A stretch of DNA of 64,000 nucleotides from Hyparrhenia diplandra (lineage: Eukaryota > Streptophyta > Magnoliopsida > Poales > Poaceae), in the NCBI GenBank assembly GCA_015847255.1, contig JADLZK010005759.1, forward strand, positions 183,030-247,029, in the 5' to 3' direction. Positions within the stretch are counted from its first letter, which is position 1. The number at the start of each line of letters is the position of its first letter. The notes under the pieces were generated by a model. The model was not told the origin of the DNA, searched no databases, and saw only the letters and a program-made list of their open reading frames with translations. Positions 11,392 to 24,140 of the stretch are shown piece by piece. A program made the translations under genes and the position numbers.

Positions 11392-12215
11392 TACGTGGCA
11401 TGCAGCAGATCAAATGATTTCAAATGCATGGCTAAAGTCAAAATAGTCACACATATAGTAGAGTTGAAATAAAGGTGCTCCTCACATTCAATATTTGTTA
11501 TGAGGAAGAAGATGTCATATAAGCAATTGGCGGCTGTTTGAAATTTCCACTAAAAAGAATCTACTTGCACCAATTTGGAAAAAAAAAAAAAAAAAAGTGA
11601 AGGAACATGTAGTTGCATGCTGCAATACCTTTGTTTATCCATCAGATGGCCGCCGCCAGCTCCTGCGCCGTTTACCATTGGCCTCATTTCAATCTCACGT
11701 ACTGTGTACATGAAAGCAAGGTGTTGCACTATTGGCTTGCAGTGGTACTGTGTATAAATAATTCCCGGAAATGTTGAGTAATTCACAAGCAGTTTGCAAA
11801 GATGCTTTGCGGGTGGTTGGTAAGATGCTTGCTTGGATAGAGAGAAAATGTCCGTACGTCAAAGCTTCACGTAGAATTGATATCTTTAATTTGTGGACCC
11901 GCTATATGTTAATCCCCACTTAATAATCTCAATGATTTACATACCATTGACGTACAGTAGAGCAATAGAATGACGTTCACTTGAATTGCTCCGTGGGTCC
12001 TTCAACTTTTCTCCACTTCTCACCTAGATCCATATATAATATGCCATGCTTTAGTTTAAGGTTTTTACCGAGTTTATTTTTCATACACACTTTGTCAACT
12101 GTATATCAATACCTCGGATACGAGAGCCTAATAATAAAATTCATAGTATGATTGAGAAGGCGTGGATGTGAATCAATGCTTTCCATGCATGTGCCGAACA
12201 TTCATAAAATTCGTT

Positions 12216-13256
12216 GCTTGCGATCAGAGCAGGGCAAGCAGGCCTACATCGATGTTGCTTGCATTGTCTGGTGGCATATATTCAAGCTGATGCTCAGAAG
12301 TAGATCAGCATAAATGCTTCCGCTTAATATGGATGGATTGGCAAACTTTCGGTATGTATTCAGATGACATGCATTAAGCTGATCCTCAGAAGTAGGCTTA
12401 GTCTCTTCTTCTTTCTCTATGATCACGCCAAAATATGAATACAGTACTGACCATTGCCTTGGCATAACTTCATACCAATTATCAATTGATACATAACAAG
12501 TTCAAAGGCATACATGTACATTACAGGTTCATAGGATTACATTATTACATTACATGCTAAGTGGCTAAAAAAAAAGAAAACTGAAACATCAGTTTCACAA
12601 AAGTACTGCATTCTGGATTAAAGACAATAGTACAACGCAAAAGGTCATCAAGAGTTCTGGACAATGGATTCTAAATTACTAATACGAGGCAATATTGCAA
12701 TCTCGATTTCTTCTATTCATAACTCATCAGACTCAGAAACATAGGGAGAGGGAGACGAAACAGAGATTAGTAGTCAGCACTGGAATACTATCATTAGAAT
12801 CTTCTGAGTCGGATGATGGAGCTTCAGGCTGCACTTGGCCATTTCTCATTAAACAGATTTTAAAATTCAAGAAGTCATCATATAGGCGCCTCGTTGTTGA
12901 TGGGGACCTAGTTACACCCAAATACAAGTTTGAATGTACTGACAAGAATATACATGGCAGCTGCGTGATTGGTACAAAAAAACACAAGTTTAAAAAAACA
13001 TTTTAAAATTATGACTTATTATTTGGTTGATGATAGACCTATGGCTAGCTTGAGGTAGGCCTAATGTTTGCATCAGGAAGTTCGAGAAGATTAGTGATGC
13101 AAATACCTTATTATCAATTAATCACAATAGATAATAAAGGTTACAACTTATTAGTTATTACACATAAAAGATATTACACAACATGCCAGTTAGTTCGTAA
13201 TCACAAGCTATGTTTACAACTTAACATAAAAATATTACAACATGTCTTGTAGTTAT
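12216..13256. other. Spacer between the tandem units, no recognised gene
   Basis: The only open frames are short. On the minus strand 12733-12987 contains an acidic run (APSSDSEDSNDSIP) that could be an exon scrap, and on the plus strand 12695-13006 is a 103-codon frame without a recognisable domain. I do not support either as a gene. Repeated 'acattac' motifs occur at 12520-12560. Confidence 0.35.
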
Positions 13257-13386
13257 TGGTGCTGATGGACGAAGGATAAAATCATAATAGAGAGACGAAA
13301 TCACACGGTATGGTCCAAAAAAAAAAAACCCCACAGTATGTTTGCTGTACTACAATGGCACAGACAGTACAAGCCAAGGAGCTCAA

Positions 13387-15556
13387 TCAAGCATCCGGGG
13401 GTGGTGGCAGGAAAGGACCAAGACAATACATGAGAAGGAGAACATGTGTGACAAACTCACCACCGGTGCTTAGATGCTCGTAGTGGAAACCACCGCCACA
13501 ACGAGGCGCTGTGTAGTAGAGCATCTCCGCCCACACCTTGGCGATGAGTTCCCAACGCTCAGCTTCGTTCTTGATGCTGATGAGCTCTTGGGCCACTGCA
13601 ACTGCACGGGGCAGCACAGGAGACGTTAGAGTCTCAGAGCTCCTCTTGAGTTTCTTCAAATGCTCATCAGCAGCATTCTCATCAAAGTCGGTTGGTTCTT
13701 CATTCCCAGTTTCAGCTGTTAAATCTTCCTCTGATTCTCCATGCCTGATCTGGCTTTCACGCATCGAGCCTTCTTCTTGTCGCTCTTTAATTGCTTCAAA
13801 AAGCATCATGACACGAGCATCATCCTTGTTTCTTGGATCGTTAACCTTTTGAGGCTGGGGTAATAAAACTCTTCTAATTTCATCACGGGTTCTCTCATGT
13901 ACGACCTGGGAGTTGATAGTAAGCATCACGCCGCACTTGAAGACAAGGTACATGATGTAGTGTGATAGCTGTGTGCTCGTCTGCTTGTGCTTCCTCACTG
14001 CTTGATGATCAGAATCTCCATTGTGGTAGCATATGTCTGTTGCAATGTGCAAGATAAGCACGCTTGTCGGGAAGTCAGCCTCCAGAGTCTCCTCCAGTGA
14101 TTTGAGATGATCGGCTGAATAGTGACCACCTTCATGTTGGTGGTAGTCCAGCATCCAATTGTGAAGTGCTAGCTGGCCATGGGTGCTGGCAATGCTCCAT
14201 TCTTGTCTTGTACCGGAGCCTAACAACGTGTCTAGGATGAACTTTTCGATGGATGTGTCATCCTTCCTTTGTGATGGGTTTAGTCTCTACATCGAAGTGA
14301 AACCATTGCAGTATGCCATGCATGGCTGCATTATTGATGATGTTGTATTGTCCGATCTGTTGTGACCACTGCTTCATGCAGCATGCAACCACAGACGACT
14401 GAGTAAGCTTGGCTAGGCATTGATGGTAGAAGCTGAAGTGGGGAAAGATGAAGATGGCAGCGGAGAACACATCTAGGAGTATGGCTCCTACAAGCAGTGC
14501 GTAGGTCACCATGATATCAACTCTGCTGCTAGCATCGAGTTGGCCCCCCTTTTCGATGGCTGCCAAGAGTGCTAGGGATATTGAGGCAGCTATCGTGGTT
14601 GAAAGGAGGCATGCAAAGGAGAAGATGCTGCAGCAAGTTCTCCGAACATTCATGTCGTAGTCAAAGGGTGGAGTGATGGCTATGGTGAGAAGAAATAGCA
14701 AAGGATCTTTAGTGTACAATTGTCGGTAGCAATATTGCAGAAGTTCTGCCAAATGCTCGTAGGCTCTGTAGCGGCTTTTGTTGGACAGAAACCCCTTGAG
14801 CAGCCCTGGTAGATCACCTTGTGCAGCTACAGTGATGTTCGGCACCATGTTGAGGGGAGCATCCACTGAGATGACTTCTTCTGTTATTCTTATGGCGTCC
14901 TCGAACAGTGCCTGTGGAGGTTCTGCAGACCTACCTTTCTCTATCCTATCAAGTCTAGCCCTCATCATGTCTAGTTTGGCTTTGTACCTCGTCCCCTTAG
15001 TTTTCTTGAACGTCACCTTGCCTCGCTCCCCCTTTAGCTTGCTCAGCAATTCATTCTTGCTAGCCAACCAGAGTATCTTTGGGTCTACATAGAAGAGGCA
15101 AAGGACACGTGCGGAGTACTTGAAGCACCCACAGACAAACATGATCACCATGGCAGCCCTGAGCGGGCGTCGGCCAAGAAGCTTTGGTAACCACGTACCC
15201 AGCGACCCCTGCCTGGATGACCAGGTTCAGCAGGTGCCGGCCCCACAGCTCGTTGTCCTGCTTGGAGAAGGCCGTGATGGAGTCCTGCCCGCCTAGGTGG
15301 ACGAGCACGAATGGCGCCCAGAAGGCCACCAGCTGGTGGCGGGCTCTCGCGTGCGGACCGCGAGGTGGCCCAGCACGTAGGCGGCCACTGAGTCGGCCGA
15401 CAGGTAGGCAAGCCAAAGGATGGTGCGCAGGAACCAGTGGGAGCTGCGCCTCCGCATCCCCGCAAAAAGGAAGAGGAAGACTTGTAGGGAAAGGCTGAGA
15501 AGGATGAGGAAATGGATCTCCCACGCGTTCCACAGCTCTTGGACCACAGGCACCAA
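13387..15556 (-). CDS. DUF4220/DUF594 integral membrane protein, nearly complete but frameshifted
   Basis: The family is large in grasses, located in membranes and of unknown function. The N-terminal DUF4220 part reads VVQELWNAWEIHFLILLSLS, LFLFAGMRRRSSHWFLR, ILWLAYLSADSVAAYVLGHL and GGQDSITAFSKQDNELWGRH. Two later hydrophobic segments are CSIFSFACLLSTTIAASISL and YALLVGAILLDVFSAAIFIF. The DUF594 part has STQLSHYIMYLVFKCGVMLT and, near the end, WELIAKVWAEMLYYTAPRC. The stop is at 13387-13389. An in-frame ATG is not obvious near 15556, and the CTCAG before LVPVVQELW could be a splice acceptor. Three frame breaks interrupt it: near 15345 (one base short), 15183-15185 (AAA for AA) and 14262-14263 (GG for G). 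Apart from these the reading is open throughout, so it is either a very recent pseudogene or a gene with sequence errors. Confidence 0.85.
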
Positions 15557-15599
15557 GCTGAGCGAAAGAGACAGGGTACCCAGTTCAGCACCGCGTATT

Positions 15600-16700
15600 A
15601 ATTTAAATAGTAAGTTGCAATTAATTAGTTAAGTGATCAACTAATTGAATCGCACAACACTTGGAATATGTAGTCTCATGAAATTGCATCTAAATTACCT
15701 ATATGAGTATTGTCAGTATATCAGAGTATTGTGTTTGAATGCAAATCCATGACATATAGAGAGTTTCAATTGAACATATGTGAAGAAATGCACACGGAAG
15801 TGCAATGTAAATAGGATGAAGAAACAACGAATGGAGATGGAAAAGTTTGTAAGGTGTAAATGTAGCTAAAGCTTATCACAATTGGATAACAATAAGAAAA
15901 TATCTATGAGTATTATGCTAAAAATATGAACATATAAGAGATAGTTTGAACTACACATGCCAAATATATGTTTAGGAAATTTTATCTAGATGCTAAATGT
16001 ATTTGGCCATACTCTCTTTAACACTATAGTACCAAACGTACGCACATACAAACACTACAATTGTAAGATCTATTTTTTTTTTCAAGGTGCTTGTTTAAGC
16101 ATACCCATAGTTGCAATCTTGCATAATATATAACTAGACACTTTGCCTATATAGAGACAGAGCAGACATATAGATTTCCCACATAAATCTTAACCTATGA
16201 GTACATGTCATTGCAAACTAAATTAGTGATCGGACACTAAGTCCCCACATAATCGCATTATTGCCAAGATGCACTTGTCTAAACATATGACTAGGCATTT
16301 AATCACATTTATCTTGTGTTTAATTTAATTTAACCATTTTTGTGATTATGGTGGACATTTATATGTCTGTGTGTTTAATTCAGTGACTAGGTAGGCCATT
16401 AACTATATGCAAACCCTCTGTTTGCCATTTACATGCATTCAAACAACCTGAGTTGTTCATACACGATTGTTTACACACAAACATTACATAAATGTGCGAT
16501 AGAAATAGATCAACTATGTATTGGGAGAAATAATTGGTAACTAAAGTACATCGCAACAGGATAGATATCAAAAGGTATCTATACGAGTACAATGTTAGGA
16601 TATGAGAAAATATAATTTTGATTAGTGATGATCGAAATCTATATATATTTACAGATATTTAAGATTCTTAAAACTTGAAATTATTGTCCCATGGAACAAC
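15600..16700. other. AT-rich upstream DNA, nothing recognised
   Basis: Low-complexity AT-rich sequence 5' of the DUF4220 gene. No convincing gene, RNA gene or transposon border was seen. Confidence 0.4.
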
Positions 16701-17915
16701 ACAGATTGTTGGAAGTAGCTCCCCACATTCAATATTTGTTATAAGGACGAAAAAAAAATTCACTTAAAAGAAACTTGCACCGATTTATATATTTGAAAAA
16801 ATGAAATGAAGAAATTAAAGTTGCATCTTTTGCTACCTCTGTTTATCCAGCAGATAGCTCCCGCCAGCTCTCGCGCCTTGCAGTGGTGTTGGCCTCATTT
16901 CGATCTCAGGTACAGGCAACAATGCCACAGAAGGTGTTGCAGTGGTGTGTATAAATACTACCTGAAATGGAGTGATTTTTAGGTTTGCTAAGATACTTTG
17001 CCGGTGTCTGTTAAGATGCTTGCATGGAAAGAGAGAAAAGGCCTCCCTATATGTTAATTCTCACTTTATATTCTTCATGATTTACATACCAATGCAAAGA
17101 ACAATACCTTATATCTATAAATCAAATATCTATTTTGCTCGCATATAGGTAAATGTTTTGACAGAATTACATATATATGCATTGATAGATGAAAGACTAG
17201 GACTACCAGTTTAATTTTAAGAAATATATACCAATACTCCTACGGTTCTTTTTATTTTAAAGACATTTGACATCCCAAGCACTATTCTTGCATGGAGCCT
17301 AAAACTCATTTGACATTTGATAACGGCGTGCAGTCCCCTGGAACCACTAATCTTGATAGATTATTCCGAACCATCAAATTATTATGTAAAAACTGAAAAC
17401 CACTCCAAAGATAGATAATGGTGTTTTTTTCCCCTTCAAGTCCATCCGAAAATATGTTTTATATATACTCCCTAACCAATTAGGTAAACTGTAGCTATTC
17501 ACTTACTAATCAGCTCCAACACCGCCCCCCACCCACACACACACAGCTGTTGTGTAGTGATGTTCATACATTGATAATACAACATAGAACTTATTATTGC
17601 CTTTTTTGCTGCATGTAATTTGATTAATAAGGTGTATAATAACAGATATCAAGTTGTCTGAACTCATCATCTAAAAATGAACTCATAAGGTTTCAGTTAA
17701 TCTTTCATTTTGGCTTTTTATTGAAAATATCGTGTTGCTAACTTGTTGCCGAGCTTAGTTTTCGTGCATGCCAACTCAATTTGTTACCTCGTAGAAGCTT
17801 TTAAACATCCAGCTGGGTAATTCATACCGTATTTTATTGTTTATACTTCAAAGTCCTTTGAGAACACGTGGATGCGAAGTAATGCTGTCCATGTGCAGAA
17901 ATTCTTTACTTGCCG

Positions 17916-19353
17916 TAAGAGCAAGGCAAAGCAATGGCCTTATTCCCACTCCACCTCAAATCAATTGTATTTATTTTTCCAGTATTCGCCCCACAAATTC
18001 ATATAAGAAATCCAACCCACTTGTTTTCACCCGGCAACCCAACTTGACCTCAAAATTTTGCCAGATAAAACACCTTATGTGGGGGAACAAAAGGATCGAT
18101 CTTCCCGGTTCAAAATGGATGGTGCAACTGAAGGGCCACATTTGCTTAAAAAAAATTAGCGACACATAAGATGCAAACATGGATCCGATGAAGATGTACA
18201 ATTCCGTTTCAGTTGCTGAAGAAAAATAGTAATTGCAAGAGAACCAGCATTTCAATATCTGAAGCAAAATAATTACTGCAGGAAGTCATGGAAGGAAGAC
18301 TTGAACCACACCGACAATATCTGTAAAATATCAGAGAGATTCAGTGATGACTGAACCGTTGTTAGGAGCTGGTTAACATGTAAGCAAATCTAACGAATTT
18401 CCAGGATATATTTGCATTATTCTAGTAACTTTAAGATGCAGTTCAAGGTCCCTTGAAGCTCTGATAATTTATAATCAATTGATAGATTCATGATTCTAGC
18501 TACCCCCACCAAACTGGAAAATAAACAAACTTATTCATGATTCAAGACTGGCAGAATTCTGAGCTAAAATAAATAGTATCACGAGATACAGGCATACTCA
18601 GCACCCATTCGAAGGAATGGGCACAGCACATCGTAAAGTCTAGTAAACATTGAAGACTGAATTATGTAACAGAAAGCGTTACTGAATTATGTAACAGCAC
18701 ATCGTAAATTCTGGGCTAATTCCATCAAATATTGAACATTGCCAATGAATTGGCAAATGGAAACAGTACATAGTTCTTCATAATGCAGTATAATAATAAA
18801 TATACTAAAGAACAAGTTTGAGGCAGTTAACTACCTAGCTATGCCATTCAGGCTTGGCTTCTTTCGAGGGAGAGGAGCGTGATTTGAGGAGGATCTTGGG
18901 ACACTGTAGTCCGATGCACACGCGGGGAAGCGAGGCAAAGCGCTGCAAGGATGTGGGACATGCACGCCAGTGGGAACCGCTGGGCATCCTGCGAGCGTGT
19001 GTGGTAACAGCCTGGTGGTGGCGATTAGGCGCGCGTGGGAATCGCCGGGGAAGTTTTTGTAGGCACAAAAATCCTGCTCCCTGCGTCGCACACACCGACA
19101 AGTCGGAATAGCTGGCTTTACCCGGTTGCCCGGCGTCTTGAGGCGTGCCGTCAATTTGACTGTTAATTGACAACATGCCTGGTGAGACCAAGACAGTTCG
19201 CATGTATGGCTCTAAGGCAGATGTAAAGACATATAGCTATGAAAGCTATCTGTCGACAGATAATGAATGCATTCGGTAAGCATGTGTAAAGATGTAGTGT
19301 AGTAACAGTCGCCGAATGATCATAAAAGACATGTTTAAACAAGTAAAGTCGAT
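17916..19353. other. Intergenic DNA, no supported gene
   Basis: Mostly AT-rich. A GC-richer island at 18831-19203 holds overlapping open frames on both strands without a recognisable domain. A short direct repeat (ctgaattatgtaacag) occurs at about 18657 and 18683. Confidence 0.35.
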
Positions 19354-19358
19354 CATCA

Positions 19359-20498
19359 TGATGTGCTATCGTAAAGCTCTATTGCATAGATCAAATTAAT
19401 TGACAACATGAAAAATAAAAGAAGGTAACCATAAATATCATTACAGATACCCATCGTGCGTGAAAGCGTAACCGTGTTCGGCAAGCTTGCGGAATCGGGG
19501 TCCATGAAGAAGGAACTACCATACGTGAAAATCTATCAGATTAAACTGATCTCTAGTCCACCGGATGACTAGCTCTAGAGTAACCCAAAGATACGTATGC
19601 AGGATGACGCGATCTGTCCAAGATCTTAAACGTGCACGAACCCACAACACGTGACAACCTAGATTGACCTAAGCTCAGCTATGAAAGCATAGGTAGATCT
19701 AATGACAAGCTAATGATAAACATTGAAAGAATTGATGACATCTAGATCTAACAAAAGATAAAACCGAGCTACATCAATCTAGATTGGGCAAAAAGTATGT
19801 ACAAACATAACTAAATAACAAATAAACAGATATAAAGCATGTACCACTTGGTAACTTAATGAATTCATTAGATCTTGCCAAAATCTAATGAAGCCGATAA
19901 CTAGCTCTAAGCGGACCATAGCCCACGGATGGCTCATGATCGACAAAAGAACCCTCTTGCCCCGATAGCTTAAATCCGCTGACGATACTAAGCGTGAACA
20001 AGACTTCTTGCAATAATCTAAATCCGCGACAATACTAGACATGGTGCAAGGTTGCGGTACTTTCGGAGGTCGGCGGGTTGATGAATCCTCTCGCATGATA
20101 GATCGAAGACACGACGGACTCGAAGGGTGGCCGGAGCCAAGGCACGGAGTAGGGTTTGTTGCATTTGATTTGGTAGATCTTTACAGTTGCCGGGGGTCTC
20201 ATATTTATACCCTAGGCTTGACGAGTCCTAACTAATTACGAATAAACATAACGAAAATATCTAGCTAAGATACATTGTCCTCCAAGTCTTCTCGGAGCCG
20301 TGGAATTGGACGTGACGTGGGTCCTCATCCTCGAATATTCTCCTCGGCGCTCCACGCTTGCCGAACCATCTCTTGCTCAGCTCCTTCTCGGACTCGGGCT
20401 CCTTAGCCGAATAAACGGCTTCCCGAACGCTACAACATTGCTTTTGTCTTTTTACCGGCCGAATGACTCCTTACCGAACCATCGTGTGTCGGCTCCCA
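19359..20498 (-). mobile_element. Solo LTR (minus orientation), 1140 bp, TSD CATCA
   Basis: The unit is bounded by TG..CA (plus strand TGATGTGCTATCG to GTCGGCTCCCA) and flanked by CATCA at 19354-19358 and 20499-20503. On the minus strand a TATA box (GGGTATAAATATGAGACC, about 20200-20217) marks the LTR promoter. No internal retroelement sequence adjoins it, so it is the product of LTR-LTR recombination. The family was not identified; composition suggests a Ty3/gypsy LTR. Confidence 0.75.
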
Positions 20499-20710
20499 CA
20501 TCATCTAGGCTCTACCAAGTGGACGATTTGGTTTGGGACTTTTTAGTAGTAGGATTGTTCACATGTGGTTTCCAATCCATCTTTAACTCTTTGATTATTA
20601 TAGTTTGGTTGTCAATTTTTCCCTTGTGATGAGTTGGTTCCAGGTGAGATTGGACTTAAATTGAGGCAATCAAAAATACTGTGATTTGTGACCAATTTTA
20701 TTTTTTTGAT

Positions 20711-21607
20711 TGTTGAACTCTTAGTCCAAAGGGGGTGGAATACCTCCGCTCGGGCGGTGCTCCGAGGTAGTTGGGATGGAGAAATGGCTAAGTCCGGATA
20801 TGGCAAAGTGCGAGAAGTCTTGTATTGATGATTTCACCAACCCCTTACACGAGATCAATGCTCCCTATTTATAGCCCTGGTGACGGCCAAAGCTATTTTA
20901 CAACACCATCCCTTGAATATTCCCATGATATTCTCTACCTCTTGTACAACCCACCAAGGGTACAATCGCCTTTTCGGCCAAGAAACCGCCATAAGTTATG
21001 GGCATGTTAGTAGGCCCATTAAAGGCTCTGCCTATGTTGGGGAGCCGTGTCGAATCTTCCTTTCGTGCCCATCATCTTCGCTTGACCCATCCGTCCTTGC
21101 ACCTTTGTCACTAGCATGTTCTCTTGAGATATCTCCGCCCTCCCGTGGAGTACACCTCGAGAACCTCCGCCTAATCCCCTGGCCAGGAGAGGATTGTGCC
21201 CTTCTAGTGGAGATCCGAGCAGAGGAGATAACCTTCTCCTACCATGACAATAGGCTACACCTGGTCCTGCAAAGAGTACCTAAGTGCCAGGTTAATCTGT
21301 TAGTTTTGCAAGGTTGGCGAAAACCTCCACCAACCTGCTGGGGAGCGCATCGACAAAAACCTCGCCAACTACTAGGAGGATGTTGGCATAAACCTCCGCC
21401 AAGCTTTGGGAGCGTGTTGGCAAAACCCTCTGCCAAACCTCCGCCAACTGGCTGGGAGTGTGTAGGCATAAACCTCCGTGAAGCCTCCAGGCAACTGTTG
21501 GGAGCGTGCCCCAACCGTTACAAACGAATGCCTTAACACTAGGCAAGCTTGCGAGTTTTGTAAGATTGGTAGAAACCTCCGCCTACTGCCGGGACCGTGT
21601 CCCAACA
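20711..21607 (-). mobile_element. Solo LTR, 897 bp, TSD TTGAT, with internal minisatellite
   Basis: It starts TGTTGAACTC and ends GTCCCAACA, with TTGAT at 20706-20710 and 21608-21612. Copy B of the duplication has the empty site at about 50335. On the minus strand CTATAAATAGGGAGC (about 20863-20877) is a plausible TATA box, so the LTR reads leftward. There is no internal region. Confidence 0.88.
21300..21510. repeat. Minisatellite inside the solo LTR
   Basis: About five imperfect units share the core GCATAAACCTCCGCCAACT followed by GGGAGCGTGTTGG, at roughly 50-60 bp spacing. A diverged unit follows near 21565-21605 (GTAGAAACCTCCGCCTACT). It lies in the U3 part of the LTR if the leftward orientation is right. 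Confidence 0.8.
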
Positions 21608-21612
21608 TTGAT

Positions 21613-21888
21613 AGCTAGGTTCCTAGTTGTGCCTATACATACAAGTAGGGGAATACTGTACGCGTTGCCGCGGGACGATAAACATGGAAAAAGGGGTCAA
21701 AAAGCGAAAACAGTACATCATACACGAGTCTCATAAATTCATAAGGCAGGCAATGATACTACCTAAGGAACTCTCTAGTCGCGGTGATTAAACATAGGAA
21801 TGATTTTTACGGGCGCATGCATGCGGTCTGCGCGCAGCCTACTTCGGCCATTCGCTAATTGACAAGCATACGTGCTTGTGCAAACAAC
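21613..21888. other. Duplication DNA plus left part of an unidentified insertion
   Basis: 21613-21648 is shared with copy B ('gttgtgcctatacatacaa'). From about 21649 the sequence has no counterpart there, and it resumes across the LINE at 27563-28024. This roughly 700-bp tract is therefore either an insertion in A or a deletion in B. I see no diagnostic ends. Confidence 0.45.
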
Positions 21889-23479
21889 ATATAGCTCGTG
21901 TATGAGATTTCCTAATGCTAAATCTCTAAGTGACTGGAAGAAGCCTAAGGGTCGGCTATGAATGTCACGAAGCCTTTATGACAAGTACAAGTGCAGGATG
22001 CTTCAATGAATGCAAAAGGGACATTACAACAAGGATGGTTTAGAGTGGGTGAAATTCGGTGATCAAAGAGGACTAAGAACAATTGCAAAAAGTACGTGGG
22101 TTAGTGGGCAAGATAATGGAGATGGATGTTTCAACAAGATACAAAGCCGAGTATGTGAGATGCAAGATTGCTTGCGAGAGATGTGCTCAAGGTACCGGCT
22201 ACGGGTGAGGCTTATCTTGGGGTTCCTGATTTGTGTTCACCTTTGAGAGAGAAGTGGAGGGAGGACAAGTCATTAAAACTCGTCCAAGTGGCATCGAGTT
22301 GAAGACAAAGAGCCCCCATCTAAGAAATCTAAGGCGTAAAACATCTAAGAGTGCTCAAATAGGGGCGAGTTCTAGTCAACAATATCGATGGCGGTTCGGG
22401 GATGGAAACAAATCGTTGGCAAGTCGGTTCGTAAAGTCTCTCGAGGTTGAGGATGTTGATGATATTCGGGATCCAATGTTGACCGGCCGCAATGATCCCG
22501 ATGACTTTCTTAAGAGGCTACTAAATGTGGTTTAGTCTCGGACAACATTCCGGGATCTCAACCATTGGATGAGGACAAAGATTCTCGAGGATTGCAACAT
22601 GGTTATTAATGCAATGGAAAATGAAAGTATGGGTGATATGCATGCTGAAATCAAAAGACGTTAATTTCTTTGAAGCAATTGCAAAAGAAACTGAGCTTCC
22701 GATTGCATCTCAAGAAAGCACAATAGCGAAGATGGTAAATCAAGTGAACAGGTGAAAATCTACGCACTAACGAGAAAAGTTAGCGAGAGAGGAGAAAAGC
22801 GATGGCGATGAACCCTTCTCAAGAAGAGGTGACCGACAATAGTCGGATAGGAATAATAGCACGCAAGTGAATCAAGAAGAAGAAAATTTGGAAAAGAAGC
22901 AAATGATGAAGAATACAGCAAAAGGTGGGACAAGTGGAAAGAAGAAGGAGTGAAAGGTTGAAAAAAGATGTTCTATTGACAACACGAAGAAGAACGAGAT
23001 GATGGCTAAAAAAAGAACTCTCGAAAGGTACCAAACCCATTCGGCTCCTTAAGCAATTTATCTAATAATGATATGCATGGTATAGCTAAGAGTATGGGTG
23101 TTCTTTGTGAACTCTAATAGTTTTTTGCGGTGTTTGATTTGATTAAGGACTTAGATGTTATGAGATGCAATTTAAATAGTAAGAATCAAAAAATTATTTA
23201 CGCAATTAATTCTGAATATGTTGAGGAGCTACAAGTTGATAATGAGTGTATAGAATCGATAAGGAAAGTAATATTGATGATGAGATAGAAGAGTTGAAAG
23301 TTGGAGGAATCTTAGAGAAAAAAAAAAAGGGGTTGAGAAAAGAAGAAAGCAAGTTTCCCCAAGTGGGATAAAAAAAATGCAAGTTTCCCCAAGTGGGAGT
23401 ATACAAGACCGTGATAAAATCGGCTTGTCCGACCACAAGAAGTTCATTACCGTGGGTACAAAGAAGAAGAAAAACAAAA

Positions 23480-24140
23480 AAAAAAATGATAAGTGGTTTA
23501 ATTTGGAATTGTAGAGGCATCGTGAAAAACGAGGTGTCTCTACCTTTCTCAATGATCTAATCGGTGAAAACAAATTTCAGTTCATTGGACTCCAAGAAAC
23601 AATGATATCCGATTTTGATAATAGACTGTTGAGAAAACTTGATAAAAATCAAGAATATATGTGGAAATGGAACCCTTCTAAAGGGAAATCTGGTGGAATC
23701 CTTGTAGGAGTTCAATCGAGGAAAGATTTGATATGGGTTCACACAAAGCGAGGGTGAATTTATTCTACAAGTAAGTTTATGGGACAAGTTCACGAAAGCA
23801 AAATGGAATTTTTTGGTAGTTTATGGAGCTGCACGGGAAGATAATAAGATTAGCTTTAGCGGAACTTTCTAACTTTTGTGCAAATAGTAAAGAACCAATG
23901 TTAGTTGGGGGTGATTTTAATATCATCGATATTCATGTGAGAAAAGTGGATTGGGTGGTGTACATAGACACACTCCCTTATTCAATTCCATTATACAATT
24001 CTATGAGTTAAGAGAGATAGTTATGTGCGGTGGAACTTTTACTTGGTCAAATAACCAAGATCCACCTACACTTGAAAAACTTGATGAGAATTTTAGTATC
24101 AAAAGAATGGGAAGATATGTTTCCACTAGCCCTTCGTGAG
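23480..24140 (+). pseudogene. LINE ORF2 endonuclease (APE-type) remnant
   Basis: Frame-switched fragments read LIGENKFQFIGLQETM, WKWNPSKGKSGGILVGVQSR, PMLVGGDFNII and GGTFTWSNNQDPPTLEKLDE. These carry the apurinic-like endonuclease signatures LQET, GGDFN and F-TW-N. The domain nicks target DNA for target-primed reverse transcription. It is broken by stops. Confidence 0.85.

Larger units (their letters stand above)
7105..12215. repeat. Unit A of a tandem segmental duplication (with 13257-17915)
   Basis: Collinear homology with 13257-17915 covers the DUF4220/DUF594 gene, its 3' flank ('gctgatgga' then 'aaaatcataatagagag'), and the upstream flank. In the upstream flank 11478-11830 matches 16718-17040 ('cacattcaatatttgttat', 'gtttatcca.cagat') and 12160-12200 matches 17855-17900. 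Unit A is the more decayed copy and took a LINE (9631-10607) and a Micron-like element (10955-11332). I judged this by eye, so the borders are approximate. Confidence 0.8.
13257..17915. repeat. Unit B of the tandem segmental duplication (with 7105-12215)
   Basis: It matches unit A in the same orientation across the gene and the promoter-side flank at 16718-17040 and 17855-17900. Unit B lacks the LINE and the Micron-like element, so those entered unit A after the duplication. Confidence 0.8.

Noticed and set aside
11222..11413. 63-codon frame rich in Ile-Tyr repeats
   Set aside because: Direct translation of the (TA)n microsatellite.
18831..19203. Two overlapping minus frames of 107 and 122 codons
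   Set aside because: No recognisable domain, no homologous copy in the window, and open frames on the opposite strand as well. Kept only as a note in the intergenic entry.
21300..21510. Possible CRISPR-like or coding repeat array
   Set aside because: Units are adjacent, imperfect and without spacers. It is a minisatellite inside an LTR.
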